Source: an uncultured Gammaproteobacteria bacterium
GTDB lineage: Bacteria > Pseudomonadota > Gammaproteobacteria > Magnimaribacterales > Magnimaribacteraceae
Length of the DNA: 36,824 nucleotides
Reading direction: 5' to 3'
Assembly (NCBI GenBank): GCA_913045055.1
Contig: CAJWPI010000016.1
Location: 1-36,824, forward strand
Numbering within the stretch: the stretch's first letter is position 1; each line of letters begins with the position of its first letter. The notes beneath the pieces were generated by a model that saw only the letters and a program-made list of their open reading frames with translations, was not told the DNA's origin and did not search any database. Position numbers and translations under genes: made by a program. Below, piece by piece: positions 15,831-24,486 of the stretch.

Positions 15831-16511
15831 CTACATTTTATTAATAGAAGATCTTATGCTATTTAATACTTCAGTTTGATCTAACTCTTTAGTGATTTGA
15901 TAAACAGGATGATCTAAAGTAGCAAGGTCAGAAGCTTTCTCTAAAGCTGATTCCATTAACTTCTCTGGCTTAACTGTCTCATCTAAATAACCTGGAGCTA
16001 TGGCGTGATCAGGGCCATACATTTCAGCATTTAAAATAGCTCTAAACCAATGATTTTTATTAATTCTTGCTCTTGATAACTCTAAAATAGGTTCAGGTAC
16101 TGTCATGTTATTTCTAATTTCGTTTGCTCCTATCATAAAATCTCCCTCTGCTCCCAAGCGATAATCCCCACAAAGAAGCAAGAAAGCCCCTAAAGCAATA
16201 GCATGACCACTGCAAGCACACACAACTGGTCTAGGAAAACTATAAATCCTAGCTAAAAGATTAAAACCAACTTTTACCATTCTGTTTATTTCTTTTATAT
16301 CTCCTGAGCTCATAACTTTTAGATCAAAACCACCAGAAAAAATTCCTGATCTTCCAGTAATTAATAGGGAACCTTGATCAACAGGAACTTTATCTAATAG
16401 GGTTCCAATGGCTTCAGACATCAGAGGGGAAAACACGTTGGCCTTTCCATCATCAAGGGTAATTATAGAAACATCGCCTTCTACAGATAAGTTAACTAAC
16501 TCACTACTCAT
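15831..16511 (-). CDS. Crotonase-family enoyl-CoA hydratase/isomerase-like protein
   Basis: A 226-residue crotonase-fold protein. The two oxyanion-hole segments are FSGGFDLKVM near residues 58-67 and CSGHAIALGAFLLLCGDYR near 99-117. The start MSSELVNL...VSIITLDDGKANVFS matches the usual N-terminal strands. At about 226 residues it is shorter than classical enoyl-CoA hydratases (about 260), mostly at the C-terminal trimerisation helix. The acyl-CoA substrate is unknown. It is divergent from the SDR gene, and its stop is 54 bases from the tRNA-Ala 5' end. Confidence 0.87.
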   Translation of the reverse strand: MSSELVNLSVEGDVSIITLDDGKANVFSPLMSEAIGTLLDKVPVDQGSLLITGRSGIFSGGFDLKVMSSGDIKEINRMVKVGFNLLARIYSFPRPVVCACSGHAIALGAFLLLCGDYRLGAEGDFMIGANEIRNNMTVPEPILELSRARINKNHWFRAILNAEMYGPDHAIAPGYLDETVKPEKLMESALEKASDLATLDHPVYQITKELDQTEVLNSIRSSINKM

Positions 16512-16591
16512 AATTTTATCCTCAAGTATTTTTTGTATTCCCTGAATTGTTTAGCATAATATCTAAAAGACAACTCAGGTAAAGTACAAAA

Positions 16592-17371
16592 ATGACTTCT
16601 CTCACAAAACTATCCAGATCTGTAAACAATTTGGTAACCCTTATAACAGGGGCAGGAAGCGGTATGGGGAAAGCAACTGCCAAAGTATTTGCTGATGCAG
16701 GGGCTAAGGTTATTATTACCGATATAAATGAAAGTGATGTTACCAAGGTCAAGAATGAAATTTTGAAAGAAAACAAGACTTGTGAAGGTTACGTTTTAGA
16801 TATAACAAAAAAAGAGCAAATTAAAGAAGTCTTGGAAGAAGTAATTAAAAGGTTTGGTCAATTAAACCATTTAATTAATAATGCAGGCATAGCAATCCCT
16901 TTAGCAATAGATGATGAAAATTATGAAGAAAGTTGGAAAAAAACCTTTGATGTTCTTCTGACAGGCCAAGTTAACTTAATCAGAAAAGCTCTTCCTCATC
17001 TTTTAAAATCAGAAAATCCCAGGATAGTAAATATTTCTTCTACAGAGGGACTCGGGGCAACTCCCCGTAATAGCCCTTATACTGCAGCTAAACATGGCGT
17101 TATAGGCTTGACCAGATCTTTAGCGAGCGAGCTAGGTTCCACGGGTCTTACCGTTAATTGTATTTGTCCTGGTCCCATCAGGACAGCAATGACAGATGCT
17201 ATATCAGAAGAAGATAAACAAAAATATGCTTTTAGAAGAGTGCCTATGCAGCGTTATGGAGATCCAGAAGAAGTTGCTCATATAACCTTGAGTCTGTGTC
17301 TACCGGCTTCATCTTTCATTAATGGTGTAGCACTTCCTGTTGATGGAGGCTTATCAATAAAAAGAGGTTAA
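16592..17371 (+). CDS. Short-chain dehydrogenase/reductase
   Basis: NAD(P)-dependent oxidoreductase, 259 residues, of the classical SDR type. The cofactor motif TGAGSGMG is at 19-26, an aspartate at the end of beta-2 (ITDIN) suggests NAD preference, NNAG is at 96-99, and the catalytic S140, Y153 and K157 (YTAAK) are present. CPGPIRTAMT follows, and the C-terminal PVDGGLS motif is intact. Its close match to FabG-like consensus does not identify a substrate. A peptidase gene follows 14 bases downstream. Confidence 0.9.
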   Translation: MTSLTKLSRSVNNLVTLITGAGSGMGKATAKVFADAGAKVIITDINESDVTKVKNEILKENKTCEGYVLDITKKEQIKEVLEEVIKRFGQLNHLINNAGIAIPLAIDDENYEESWKKTFDVLLTGQVNLIRKALPHLLKSENPRIVNISSTEGLGATPRNSPYTAAKHGVIGLTRSLASELGSTGLTVNCICPGPIRTAMTDAISEEDKQKYAFRRVPMQRYGDPEEVAHITLSLCLPASSFINGVALPVDGGLSIKRG

Positions 17372-17385
17372 ATAAAGGAGAAGAT

Positions 17386-19035
17386 ATGAAAAAAATTTAC
17401 TTAAGCTTACTAGTACTAATCTTTCTAGGATGTGAAGAAAAAAGCACTTATGACAACTCGTCTATTAACAAAATTAATGAAGGAAATTTACATAGACACA
17501 TCCAAATTTTAGCTTCTGATGAATATGGAGGAAGAGCTCCAGGTAGTCCGGGGGGAGAAAAAACAAAACAATATATTTCCCAAAGTTTTAAAGACTTATC
17601 GATTGAAGCATTAGATAAAAATTATCTAATAGAAGTACCTCTTGTAGAGATGACAGTCACCAAGGAATCATATTTATCTTTAATAGAGAATAATAAAGAA
17701 AGAAGGCTAAAACAAGGGAGTGAAACAGTTTACTGGACAAAAAGGGTATCAGAAAAAGTATCAGTGAAGAACAGTGACTTAGTATTTGTAGGTTATGGGA
17801 TCGTAGCTCCTGAATATCAATGGAATGATTACAAGGGTATAGATATGAAAGGAAAAACAGCAGTAATATTAATCAACGACCCTGGGTTTGCAACTCAAGA
17901 TAGTAACCTTTTCAAGGGTAATGCCATGACTTATTACGGGCGATGGACTTACAAATACGAAGAAGCTGCAAGACAGGGAGCTGAAGCAGTATTAATAATC
18001 CACGAGACAAAACCAGCAGCTTACCCTTGGCAAGTAGTTGAAACTAGTTGGCAAGGTAAACAAATAGACTTGAAAAGAGATGACATGGGTCAGAACAAAG
18101 TAAATGTAGAAGCTTGGATAACCTATCCAATAGCAAAGGAAATCTTTACTAATGCTAAATTAGATTTAGTTGAGCTCAAACAACAAGCTTTACAAAAAGA
18201 TTTCCAACCAGTTGCTATTCCAGGAGTCAAATTAAAAGCCAGTTTGGTAAATCAGATAAATTTTTCAATATCTCATAATGTTGCCGGAATAAAAAAAGGT
18301 ACAACTCACCCAGAAGAGTTTATTCTGATGATGGCGCATTGGGATCACTTGGGAACTAAAGAAGGGTTATCTGGAGATAATATCTACAACGGTGCTGTCG
18401 ACAATGCTACTGGTATAGCAGGAATCTTAGAATTAGCTAGAACTTTAAGTGCTTCTGAAAACCAAAGATCTCTTCTTTTCCTAGCAGTAACTGCAGAAGA
18501 ATCAGGGTTGCTCGGGTCAGCCTATTTTGCTGAATACCCACCAATTGAGCTCTCTAATATAGTAGCAGGTTATAATTTTGATGGAGTTTTACCAGTTGGA
18601 AAAACTAAAGATGTAATAGTGGTGGGGCACGGAGCTTCTGAATTAGAAGATATTCTTCAAAGAGAACTAGAAAAAGTAGGTAAATACATTGTGCCTGATC
18701 CTATGCCCGAGAAGGGATTCTTTTATAGGTCAGACCATATTAGTTTTGCTAAGAAAGGAGTTCCTGTGCTTTATGCTGATGGCGGCTTCGACAAGCTAGA
18801 TGGAGGTAAAAAGGCAGGAAGAATTTTTGCAGAGGAATATACCGCTAAACATTATCATCAACCCTCTGATGAATACGACCCTAATTGGGATTTAGGTGGA
18901 TTTGTAGACCAACTAACTATAACTGCAAACATGGTTAAATATCTAGCCAATTCTGATAGATGGCCAAAATGGTATGAAGGTAACGAATTTAAAGAGATTA
19001 GAGAAAAATCCCTGGAAAAAGCAATTAATAATTAA
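17386..19035 (+). CDS. M28-family zinc aminopeptidase, lipoprotein
   Basis: A 549-residue predicted lipoprotein: signal MKKIYLSLLVLIFLGC with a lipobox ending at C16. A PA-like insert around residues 130-270 (VFVGYGIVAPE...GKTAVILINDP) precedes the M28 catalytic domain. Zinc-site motifs are MAHWDHLG, DNATG, TAEESGLLGS, FDGV and a final histidine in KHYHQPSDEYD. Members cut N-terminal amino acids from peptides at the cell surface or in the periplasm. A good Shine-Dalgarno sequence (AAAGGAGAAG) precedes the ATG. It is probably co-transcribed with the SDR. Confidence 0.92.
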   Translation: MKKIYLSLLVLIFLGCEEKSTYDNSSINKINEGNLHRHIQILASDEYGGRAPGSPGGEKTKQYISQSFKDLSIEALDKNYLIEVPLVEMTVTKESYLSLIENNKERRLKQGSETVYWTKRVSEKVSVKNSDLVFVGYGIVAPEYQWNDYKGIDMKGKTAVILINDPGFATQDSNLFKGNAMTYYGRWTYKYEEAARQGAEAVLIIHETKPAAYPWQVVETSWQGKQIDLKRDDMGQNKVNVEAWITYPIAKEIFTNAKLDLVELKQQALQKDFQPVAIPGVKLKASLVNQINFSISHNVAGIKKGTTHPEEFILMMAHWDHLGTKEGLSGDNIYNGAVDNATGIAGILELARTLSASENQRSLLFLAVTAEESGLLGSAYFAEYPPIELSNIVAGYNFDGVLPVGKTKDVIVVGHGASELEDILQRELEKVGKYIVPDPMPEKGFFYRSDHISFAKKGVPVLYADGGFDKLDGGKKAGRIFAEEYTAKHYHQPSDEYDPNWDLGGFVDQLTITANMVKYLANSDRWPKWYEGNEFKEIREKSLEKAINN

Positions 19036-19072
19036 ATAGCTTTCCTTACAATATTCTTTTAGGTATTTATCC

Positions 19073-20050
19073 ATGACCAAGAAAATTATTATTGATACTG
19101 ATCCAGCGATGGGAACTAAAGGAGGTGACCCTGAAGACTGTTTTGCGATTATGCTGGCTCTTAATTCACCGGAGTTACATATAGAAGGAATTACAACGGT
19201 ACAGGGGAATGTTCCTGTAGAAAGAGGTTTTAGTAATGTTACATATTTATTAAATGAGTTAGGAAAAGATATTCCAATTCATAGCGGAACTACAGGAACC
19301 TATGATCCAAACAGAAATAAAGAAAGGTTATGGTTGGGAAAAAGAGACAATATGGAACAAATTGCTCCCCTCTTGCCTATAGAAGATAGCAGAATAGAAG
19401 CTTCGTCTTTTATTTCTACACAATGTTCTAATAATCCAAAAGAAATAGAACTGGTTACTATAGGTCCTTTGACAAATATAGCTAGAGCATTGGATCTCAA
19501 TCCTAATCTAAATAAAGAAATTAAAAAAATAACTATGATGGCAGGTGCAGCCAAAGTTCCTGGAAATATAACTCCAGCAGCAGAATTTAATGTTTGGGCA
19601 GACCCAGAAGCAGCTTCTAAAGTCTTCAAGTCAGGTATTGATATAACAATGGTTCCTTTAGATGTATGCCATAAAACAAGATTAAGTAAAGAGCAGTTAG
19701 TCTCTATAGGAGACCATGAACATCCTTTCTGTAAATTTGTCCTAGAATCAGTAAAACCCTGGATAAATATTAGATCTGAACTTGTCAGCGATGAAGGACT
19801 ACATTTATATGATTCATTAGCTATGGCCATTTGTTTTATGCCCGAGCTAGTAGAATGTCAATCTGCCTATGTTGGTGTAGAAACTGCAGGTAATTACTCT
19901 ACGGGAGAAACGGTCTGTGAATTCAATGAATCTATTATGGGAAAATTAAAGAAACAAGAACCTAATGCACAGGTTGCTTTAAATTTAGATGTTAAAGTTT
20001 TTAATAAAATTTTTTATGAAAGGGTAATTAGTTTCCTGAAGACTTTATAA
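19073..20050 (+). CDS. Inosine-uridine-type nucleoside hydrolase
   Basis: Cleaves the N-glycosidic bond of ribonucleosides to base and ribose. The 325-residue protein begins with the calcium-site motif IIIDTDPAMG and D/E residues in GGDPEDCFA. The usual DTDPGxDD is stretched by an insertion between DTDP and the second acidic pair. Other family motifs are LVTIGPLTNIARAL, GGA-like MMAGAAKVPGN, EFNVWADPEAA, and the late metal ligand in LYDSLAMA. The 3' end overlaps the convergent def gene by six bases. Confidence 0.88.
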   Translation: MTKKIIIDTDPAMGTKGGDPEDCFAIMLALNSPELHIEGITTVQGNVPVERGFSNVTYLLNELGKDIPIHSGTTGTYDPNRNKERLWLGKRDNMEQIAPLLPIEDSRIEASSFISTQCSNNPKEIELVTIGPLTNIARALDLNPNLNKEIKKITMMAGAAKVPGNITPAAEFNVWADPEAASKVFKSGIDITMVPLDVCHKTRLSKEQLVSIGDHEHPFCKFVLESVKPWINIRSELVSDEGLHLYDSLAMAICFMPELVECQSAYVGVETAGNYSTGETVCEFNESIMGKLKKQEPNAQVALNLDVKVFNKIFYERVISFLKTL

Positions 20051-20587
20051 GTCTTTTTCTTCTTCTGACAACATTAATTCATCTTCATAAGCCAAAGTAG
20101 ATATGTCTCTCATTCTATCTATGAATAATTTACCCTTCAAATGGTCAAGTTCGTGCTGGAAAACTGTTGCCAAGAAATCTTCTACAACTAAAGATCTTGA
20201 CTTTGCAGCTTCGTCTAGATAATTCACTTGTATCCTTCTTGGTCTGCTCACTAATCCTCGTAAACCAGGTACACTTAAACACCCTTCCCAAAATTCTTGT
20301 TGAGTTTCATCAAGGACCTGTATTTTTGGATTAAAAATTACATACTCCTTTGAGATAGGAGCTTCAGGGTATCTTTCATTCTCTTCTTCTATTTTGATAA
20401 CTGCTAACTGTTTTGAAATTCCAATTTGAGGAGCAGCTAACCCTATTCCTCCATATTCCTCCATAGTCTCCCATAAGTCATTTACCAATTGGGTTGTCTT
20501 CTCCAAGATTATTTCTTTCTTAGAGAAGGCTTGGGCAGTCTCCCTTAGAAGGGGGTTTCCCATTTTTATTACATTATGAACAGTCAA
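20045..20587 (-). CDS. def: Peptide deformylase
   Basis: Removes the formyl group from N-terminal formyl-methionine of new proteins. All three motifs are present in 180 residues: GGIGLAAPQIG (46-56), EGCLSVPG (101-108, metal ligand C103) and QHELDHL (144-150, ligands H145 and H149, catalytic E146). It is not next to fmt, as it is in many bacteria, so it may be a second deformylase or a relocated one. It is divergent from the amidase gene. Confidence 0.95.
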   Translation of the reverse strand: MTVHNVIKMGNPLLRETAQAFSKKEIILEKTTQLVNDLWETMEEYGGIGLAAPQIGISKQLAVIKIEEENERYPEAPISKEYVIFNPKIQVLDETQQEFWEGCLSVPGLRGLVSRPRRIQVNYLDEAAKSRSLVVEDFLATVFQHELDHLKGKLFIDRMRDISTLAYEDELMLSEEEKDL

Positions 20588-20668
20588 AGTTATTCCTTTA
20601 TTTACTTTTAGCTCTTATTATACAAGTGTTGTTATTCTAGTAGAGAGTCGTTATAAATCGCTAAATAA

Positions 20669-22123
20669 ATGTTATACAAAAGTGCAAATGAGCTTTTGAG
20701 TTCTATAAGAGATAAAAAAATCTCTTCTGTTGAGCTTTTGGAAGCTCTTTTAAGAAGAATAGAAAATATAAATCCACAAATAAATGCTGTTGTAACTTTA
20801 GATTCAGAAAGAGCTCTCAAAAAAGCTAAAGAAGCAGATACAGATCTAGCTAAAGGTAAGAACTGGGGTCTTCTCCATGGCTTACCCATGACAATAAAGG
20901 ATGCTTATGAAGTTGAAGGAGTAGTATCTACTGGAGGCAATCCAATTTGGAAAAATAACATACCATCAAAAAATGCAGAGGCAGTACAGAGACTAGTGAA
21001 TGAAGGTGCTATTATTTTTGGTAAAACTAACGTACCTTTGAATTCAGCTGATCTGCAAAGCTATAACGAAATATACGGAACGACCAACAATCCTTGGGAT
21101 TTAGATAAAACACCTGGGGGCTCTTCCGGGGGCTCAGCAGCTGCATTAGCTAGTGGAATGACTCCTCTAGAGTTAGGAAGTGATATAGGAGGTTCGATTA
21201 GAACACCTGCTCATTTTTGTGGATTGTTTGGTCATAAACCTTCATACAACATAGTCTCAGAGGTAGGTCATTTACCCCCTCCTCCTGGTTTAGTGCTAAC
21301 TGGTAATGGTCTCTCTGTAGCTGGTCCTTTAGCAAGATCTCCGGAGGACATAGAATTAGTATTAGGAATTCTAGCTGCTCCCCAAGAACAAGATAATATT
21401 GCCTGGAAATTAACACTTCCAGAACCGAGAACAAAAAAAATTGAAGATCTTCGAGTAGCCGTATGGTCTGATGATGAATATGCTGAAGTTGATTCAGAAA
21501 TTTCTAAACTAATAGAGGAAACTGCTCAAGACTTAAAGTCAGCAGGTGCTAGCGTAGAAAATGCAGCATTACCTTTCAAACTCCAAGACCTAGATACTAT
21601 TTATAATAACTTATTGCAACCGGTTATGAGTGCAGGAGTACCAAGAGATCAACTTAAAGAAATAGATGAGTTTGCAAAAACAGTATCAGAAGATGACCAT
21701 TCAACTCATGCTAAGGTAGCAAGAGGAATTTCCATACTTGCTAGAGATCATATGGTTGTACAAGCCCAACGAGAAATGATTAGACAACAATGGAGAGAAT
21801 TTTTTACTAAATACGACATCCTTTTATGTCCAACTTGCGTAGTGCCAGCTTTTAATCATGATCATGCGAACTTTGCTGAAAGATTTTTACTTATCAATAA
21901 TAAACAAAGGGAATACTGGAACAGCCTTATCTGGGCAGGACCAGCGATAATGGGTAAACTTCCGGTTACAAATACACCGATAGGATTAACCCAGGCAGGA
22001 TTGCCTGTAGGAGTGCAAGTTGTAGGTCCTTTTTTAGAGGATAAAACAACCATAGAAGCATCTAAAATGATAAGAGATTTAAGGGGTGGTTTTAAAGTAC
22101 CACCTGACTTTGAGGAAATATAA
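20669..22123 (+). CDS. Amidase-signature family hydrolase
   Basis: A 484-residue amidase with the Ser-cisSer-Lys triad in place: K77 in MTIKDAY, S152 in the GGSSGGSAAAL loop (150-160) and nucleophile S176 in SDIGGSIR. It lacks the extra domain of GatA-linked complexes, and no gatB or gatC is adjacent, so a free-standing amidase of unknown substrate is most likely. The next gene starts within two bases of the stop codon. Confidence 0.92.
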   Translation: MLYKSANELLSSIRDKKISSVELLEALLRRIENINPQINAVVTLDSERALKKAKEADTDLAKGKNWGLLHGLPMTIKDAYEVEGVVSTGGNPIWKNNIPSKNAEAVQRLVNEGAIIFGKTNVPLNSADLQSYNEIYGTTNNPWDLDKTPGGSSGGSAAALASGMTPLELGSDIGGSIRTPAHFCGLFGHKPSYNIVSEVGHLPPPPGLVLTGNGLSVAGPLARSPEDIELVLGILAAPQEQDNIAWKLTLPEPRTKKIEDLRVAVWSDDEYAEVDSEISKLIEETAQDLKSAGASVENAALPFKLQDLDTIYNNLLQPVMSAGVPRDQLKEIDEFAKTVSEDDHSTHAKVARGISILARDHMVVQAQREMIRQQWREFFTKYDILLCPTCVVPAFNHDHANFAERFLLINNKQREYWNSLIWAGPAIMGKLPVTNTPIGLTQAGLPVGVQVVGPFLEDKTTIEASKMIRDLRGGFKVPPDFEEI

Positions 22124-22124
22124 A

Positions 22125-22496
22125 TTGAAAGAACATGGCAAAAAACAGATTACTAAATCTATTGAGCTTTACTTTGAGAGTATGTATGAATCTAGCGCTA
22201 AAAAAGTTAAAGAAGTTTTTCATGAGGAAGCCAAGATAACCGGATTTATGGAAGGAAAACTTATTCAACATACTGTCAAAAGTTTTGCAGAATTTGTAGC
22301 AGCCCAAAAGCCCTCGGCTAAAGAAAAAAATGAAAAGAAATTTCTAGAAATTGTGTCTATTGAGATAGCTGGCTCTACTGCCATTGCTAGAGTTAGAGAT
22401 GGATATCTTGGAATGATTTTCTTAGATACATTATCCTTTCTAAAAATTAAAGATAAATGGGTGATCTACAATAAACTTTTCCATGTTGAAACTTAA
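22125..22496 (+). CDS. NTF2-like (lumazine-binding-type) small protein
   Basis: A protein of about 123 residues with helix-strand order typical of NTF2-like folds: ITKSIELYFESMYESSAKKVKEV, then FHEEAKITGF, then strands ending in LKIKDKWVIYNKLFH. It resembles putative lumazine-binding or SnoaL-like proteins of unknown function. The frame is open upstream into the amidase gene, but a TTG at 22125, one base after the amidase stop and behind GAGG, gives the family's normal length, so that start is preferred. It sits in a tight run with the amidase and the aldo/keto reductase. Confidence 0.75.
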   Translation: MKEHGKKQITKSIELYFESMYESSAKKVKEVFHEEAKITGFMEGKLIQHTVKSFAEFVAAQKPSAKEKNEKKFLEIVSIEIAGSTAIARVRDGYLGMIFLDTLSFLKIKDKWVIYNKLFHVET

Positions 22497-22507
22497 AAGG
22501 AGGAAAA

Positions 22508-23533
22508 ATGGAATATAGAAAATTAGGAAGCTCTGGTCTCAAAATCTCTGAACTTTCTTTTGGTTCTTGGGTGACCTTTAACCACCAAGTGGATACTTCA
22601 TTGGCAGAAAGAATGCTAAGTATATGTTTTGATGCTGGAATTAACTTTTTTGATAATGCAGAGGCTTATGAGGCAGGTGAATCAGAAATAGTTATGGGGA
22701 AAGCATTAAAAAAATTAAAACACCCAAGAGATAGTTATTGTGTGTCATCTAAAGTAATGTTTGGTCGTATACCTGGAATGAGAGCACTGCCTACTCAAAG
22801 AGGTTTGAGTAAAAAGCATGTAACAGAAGCCTGTCATCAAGCGATGGAAAGGATGCAAGTTGATTATCTAGATCTTTACTTTTGTCATAGGCCAGATCCT
22901 GAAACACCTATCAGTGAAACTGTGTGGGCAATGCACAATCTTGTTACCCAAGGCAAAGTTCTTTATTGGGGAACCTCGGAATGGTCTGCAGAACAATTAA
23001 AAGAGGCTTACGATTTTGCAAAAGAGAATTATCTTACCCAACCCACCATGGAACAACCCCAATACAATATGCTTGATAGAGCTAGGTTTGAAATAGAGTA
23101 TAAAGATCTATACACAGACTATGGATTGGGAACAACCATTTGGTCTCCCCTTGCTTCAGGGATTTTAACTGCTAAGTATCTAGAAGAGATACCTGCAGGA
23201 TCAAGAGCTACTCTAAAAGGATACGAATGGCTTAAGAAGAGAGTTCTAGAAACTGAAAGAGGAAAAGAAAGGTTGGCAGCCGTGAAAGCCTTATTACCTA
23301 TAGCTCAAGAACTCGGCACTACTATGACAAAACTTGCATTAGCTTGGTGTCTTGTTAACCCCAATGTAAGCACCATGATATTGGGAGCATCAAAAATTGA
23401 GCAATTAGAAGAGAATCTTACTTGTTTAGAAGTTTTGCCTTTATTAACAAAAGATGTACAAGACAAAATTCAGTCTATTCTTGGAGGTTTTGAAACAGAG
23501 GCTGGAGATCCAGCAGAAGATGGGATAGATTGA
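22508..23533 (+). CDS. Aldo/keto reductase (Kv-beta-like)
   Basis: NADPH-dependent carbonyl reductase with a TIM barrel, 341 residues. The catalytic tetrad is complete: D49, Y54, K82 and H127 (in YFCHRPD). The start MEYRKLGSSGLKISELSFG and the late SPLASGILTAKY motif match the voltage-gated K+ channel beta-subunit-like branch. AGGAGG-type ribosome binding (AAAAGGAGG) precedes the ATG strongly. The substrate is unknown. It follows the NTF2-like gene by 11 bases. Confidence 0.92.
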   Translation: MEYRKLGSSGLKISELSFGSWVTFNHQVDTSLAERMLSICFDAGINFFDNAEAYEAGESEIVMGKALKKLKHPRDSYCVSSKVMFGRIPGMRALPTQRGLSKKHVTEACHQAMERMQVDYLDLYFCHRPDPETPISETVWAMHNLVTQGKVLYWGTSEWSAEQLKEAYDFAKENYLTQPTMEQPQYNMLDRARFEIEYKDLYTDYGLGTTIWSPLASGILTAKYLEEIPAGSRATLKGYEWLKKRVLETERGKERLAAVKALLPIAQELGTTMTKLALAWCLVNPNVSTMILGASKIEQLEENLTCLEVLPLLTKDVQDKIQSILGGFETEAGDPAEDGID

Positions 23534-23588
23534 AGTCCAGTCTAGAAGCGACTTAGTGCAACTGCACCTGATAAAGATACGCATTCTC

Positions 23589-23610
23589 ATTAGAACAATA
23601 GCGTTCTAAT
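23589..23610. promoter_or_regulatory. Perfect inverted repeat before CDGSH gene
   Basis: ATTAGAAC-AATAGC-GTTCTAAT is an 8-bp perfect stem with a 6-base loop, in the 104-base gap upstream of the CDGSH gene. It is followed by only scattered Ts, so it is a weak terminator for the aldo/keto reductase gene. An operator for the CDGSH gene is the alternative. Confidence 0.4.
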
Positions 23611-23643
23611 CTGTGTTATTTTGATTCTTTTAGGAGAATGAAA

Positions 23644-23883
23644 ATGTCAGAAGCTAAGATTGTCCAAAAATTTCCTTATAAAGAAAGTGTCCAAGCTGAA
23701 AAGAGTTATTTCTGGTGCAGATGCGGATATAGTTCTAAACAACCTTTCTGTGATGGGTCACATGAAGGCACAGATTTCCTTCCTGAGAAAGTGAGTTTTG
23801 AAGAGAATGATGAAGTTTATTTCTGTGGATGCAAGCAAAGCAAGAAAGGTGCTTTCTGCGACGGTTCTCACCAAAACTTATAA
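23644..23883 (+). CDS. Dual CDGSH iron-sulfur protein
   Basis: A 79-residue protein with two CDGSH motifs, each able to hold a 2Fe-2S cluster with three cysteines and one histidine. Site 1 is C25, C27, C36 and H40; site 2 is C61, C63, C72 and H76. This is the tandem type related to CISD3, used in electron transfer or cluster handling. Two in-frame ATGs exist (23638 and 23644). The second is chosen because AGGAG is correctly spaced only from it. It converges with the GNAT gene. Confidence 0.93.
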   Translation: MSEAKIVQKFPYKESVQAEKSYFWCRCGYSSKQPFCDGSHEGTDFLPEKVSFEENDEVYFCGCKQSKKGAFCDGSHQNL

Positions 23884-23887
23884 AAGT

Positions 23888-24469
23888 TTATTGAGCTGGT
23901 CTAATCATAGGATGTATCGGAGGGGAGTCCCCTTCTTGAATTTTCTCCATGATCTCAAATCCATATCTCTCATAAAGACTTATATTCTGAGGATTAGATG
24001 ACTCAAGATAAGCAACTACACCTTGTTTATCTATCTTTTCAAGAGTTTTTTTAAGAATATTAGACCCTAAACCTTTTCCGTGCTTTAGTGGATCTACTCC
24101 TAAAAAAGCAAGATACCAATGATCCTCAGCAGGATGAAAAGTACCAAAAATATCAAAGAGCTTAAGTGCTGTTTCAACTCTATCTGAGGGAATAGCTGAG
24201 ATAGTTGGACCAATACTTTCTGGATCGAGGTGAATCCCGGGTGGATGCCAAATAGCTGAGCCTGAAACTTCATCATCTGCATATACACCCTCGGCAGGTA
24301 AACCTGTAGATATAAATTCATCCATCCAAATAGAGAAATTCTTTAAGTAGTCATTAGGATTAGGAAATAACCAACGGATAAAGGGATCAGAAGAAAATGC
24401 CATCAGCATTGAGCTTTTTACCGACTCAACTTGATCTTGGTTAATTACAATAATATTTGGCTGTTCCAT
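23888..24469 (-). CDS. GNAT-family N-acetyltransferase
   Basis: A 193-residue acyl-CoA-dependent acetyltransferase. The acetyl-CoA loop is GVDPLKHGKGLGSNIL (about residues 123-138), after WYLAFLGV strand 4. SNPQNISLYERYGFEI near 157-172 is the usual C-terminal motif. The N-terminal part, with FSSDPFIRWLFPNP, resembles the subgroup annotated as unspecified acetyltransferases near plant and fungal toxin-resistance enzymes. The acceptor is unknown. It follows the EEP gene by 17 bases on the same strand and is likely co-transcribed. Confidence 0.88.
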   Translation of the reverse strand: MEQPNIIVINQDQVESVKSSMLMAFSSDPFIRWLFPNPNDYLKNFSIWMDEFISTGLPAEGVYADDEVSGSAIWHPPGIHLDPESIGPTISAIPSDRVETALKLFDIFGTFHPAEDHWYLAFLGVDPLKHGKGLGSNILKKTLEKIDKQGVVAYLESSNPQNISLYERYGFEIMEKIQEGDSPPIHPMIRPAQ

Positions 24470-24486
24470 AGTTCTATCTTATTCTG

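Noticed and set aside
15670-15879. Small plus-strand ORF
   Set aside because: It covers the tRNA-Ala gene on the opposite strand and part of the crotonase gene, with no ribosome-binding site or family pattern.
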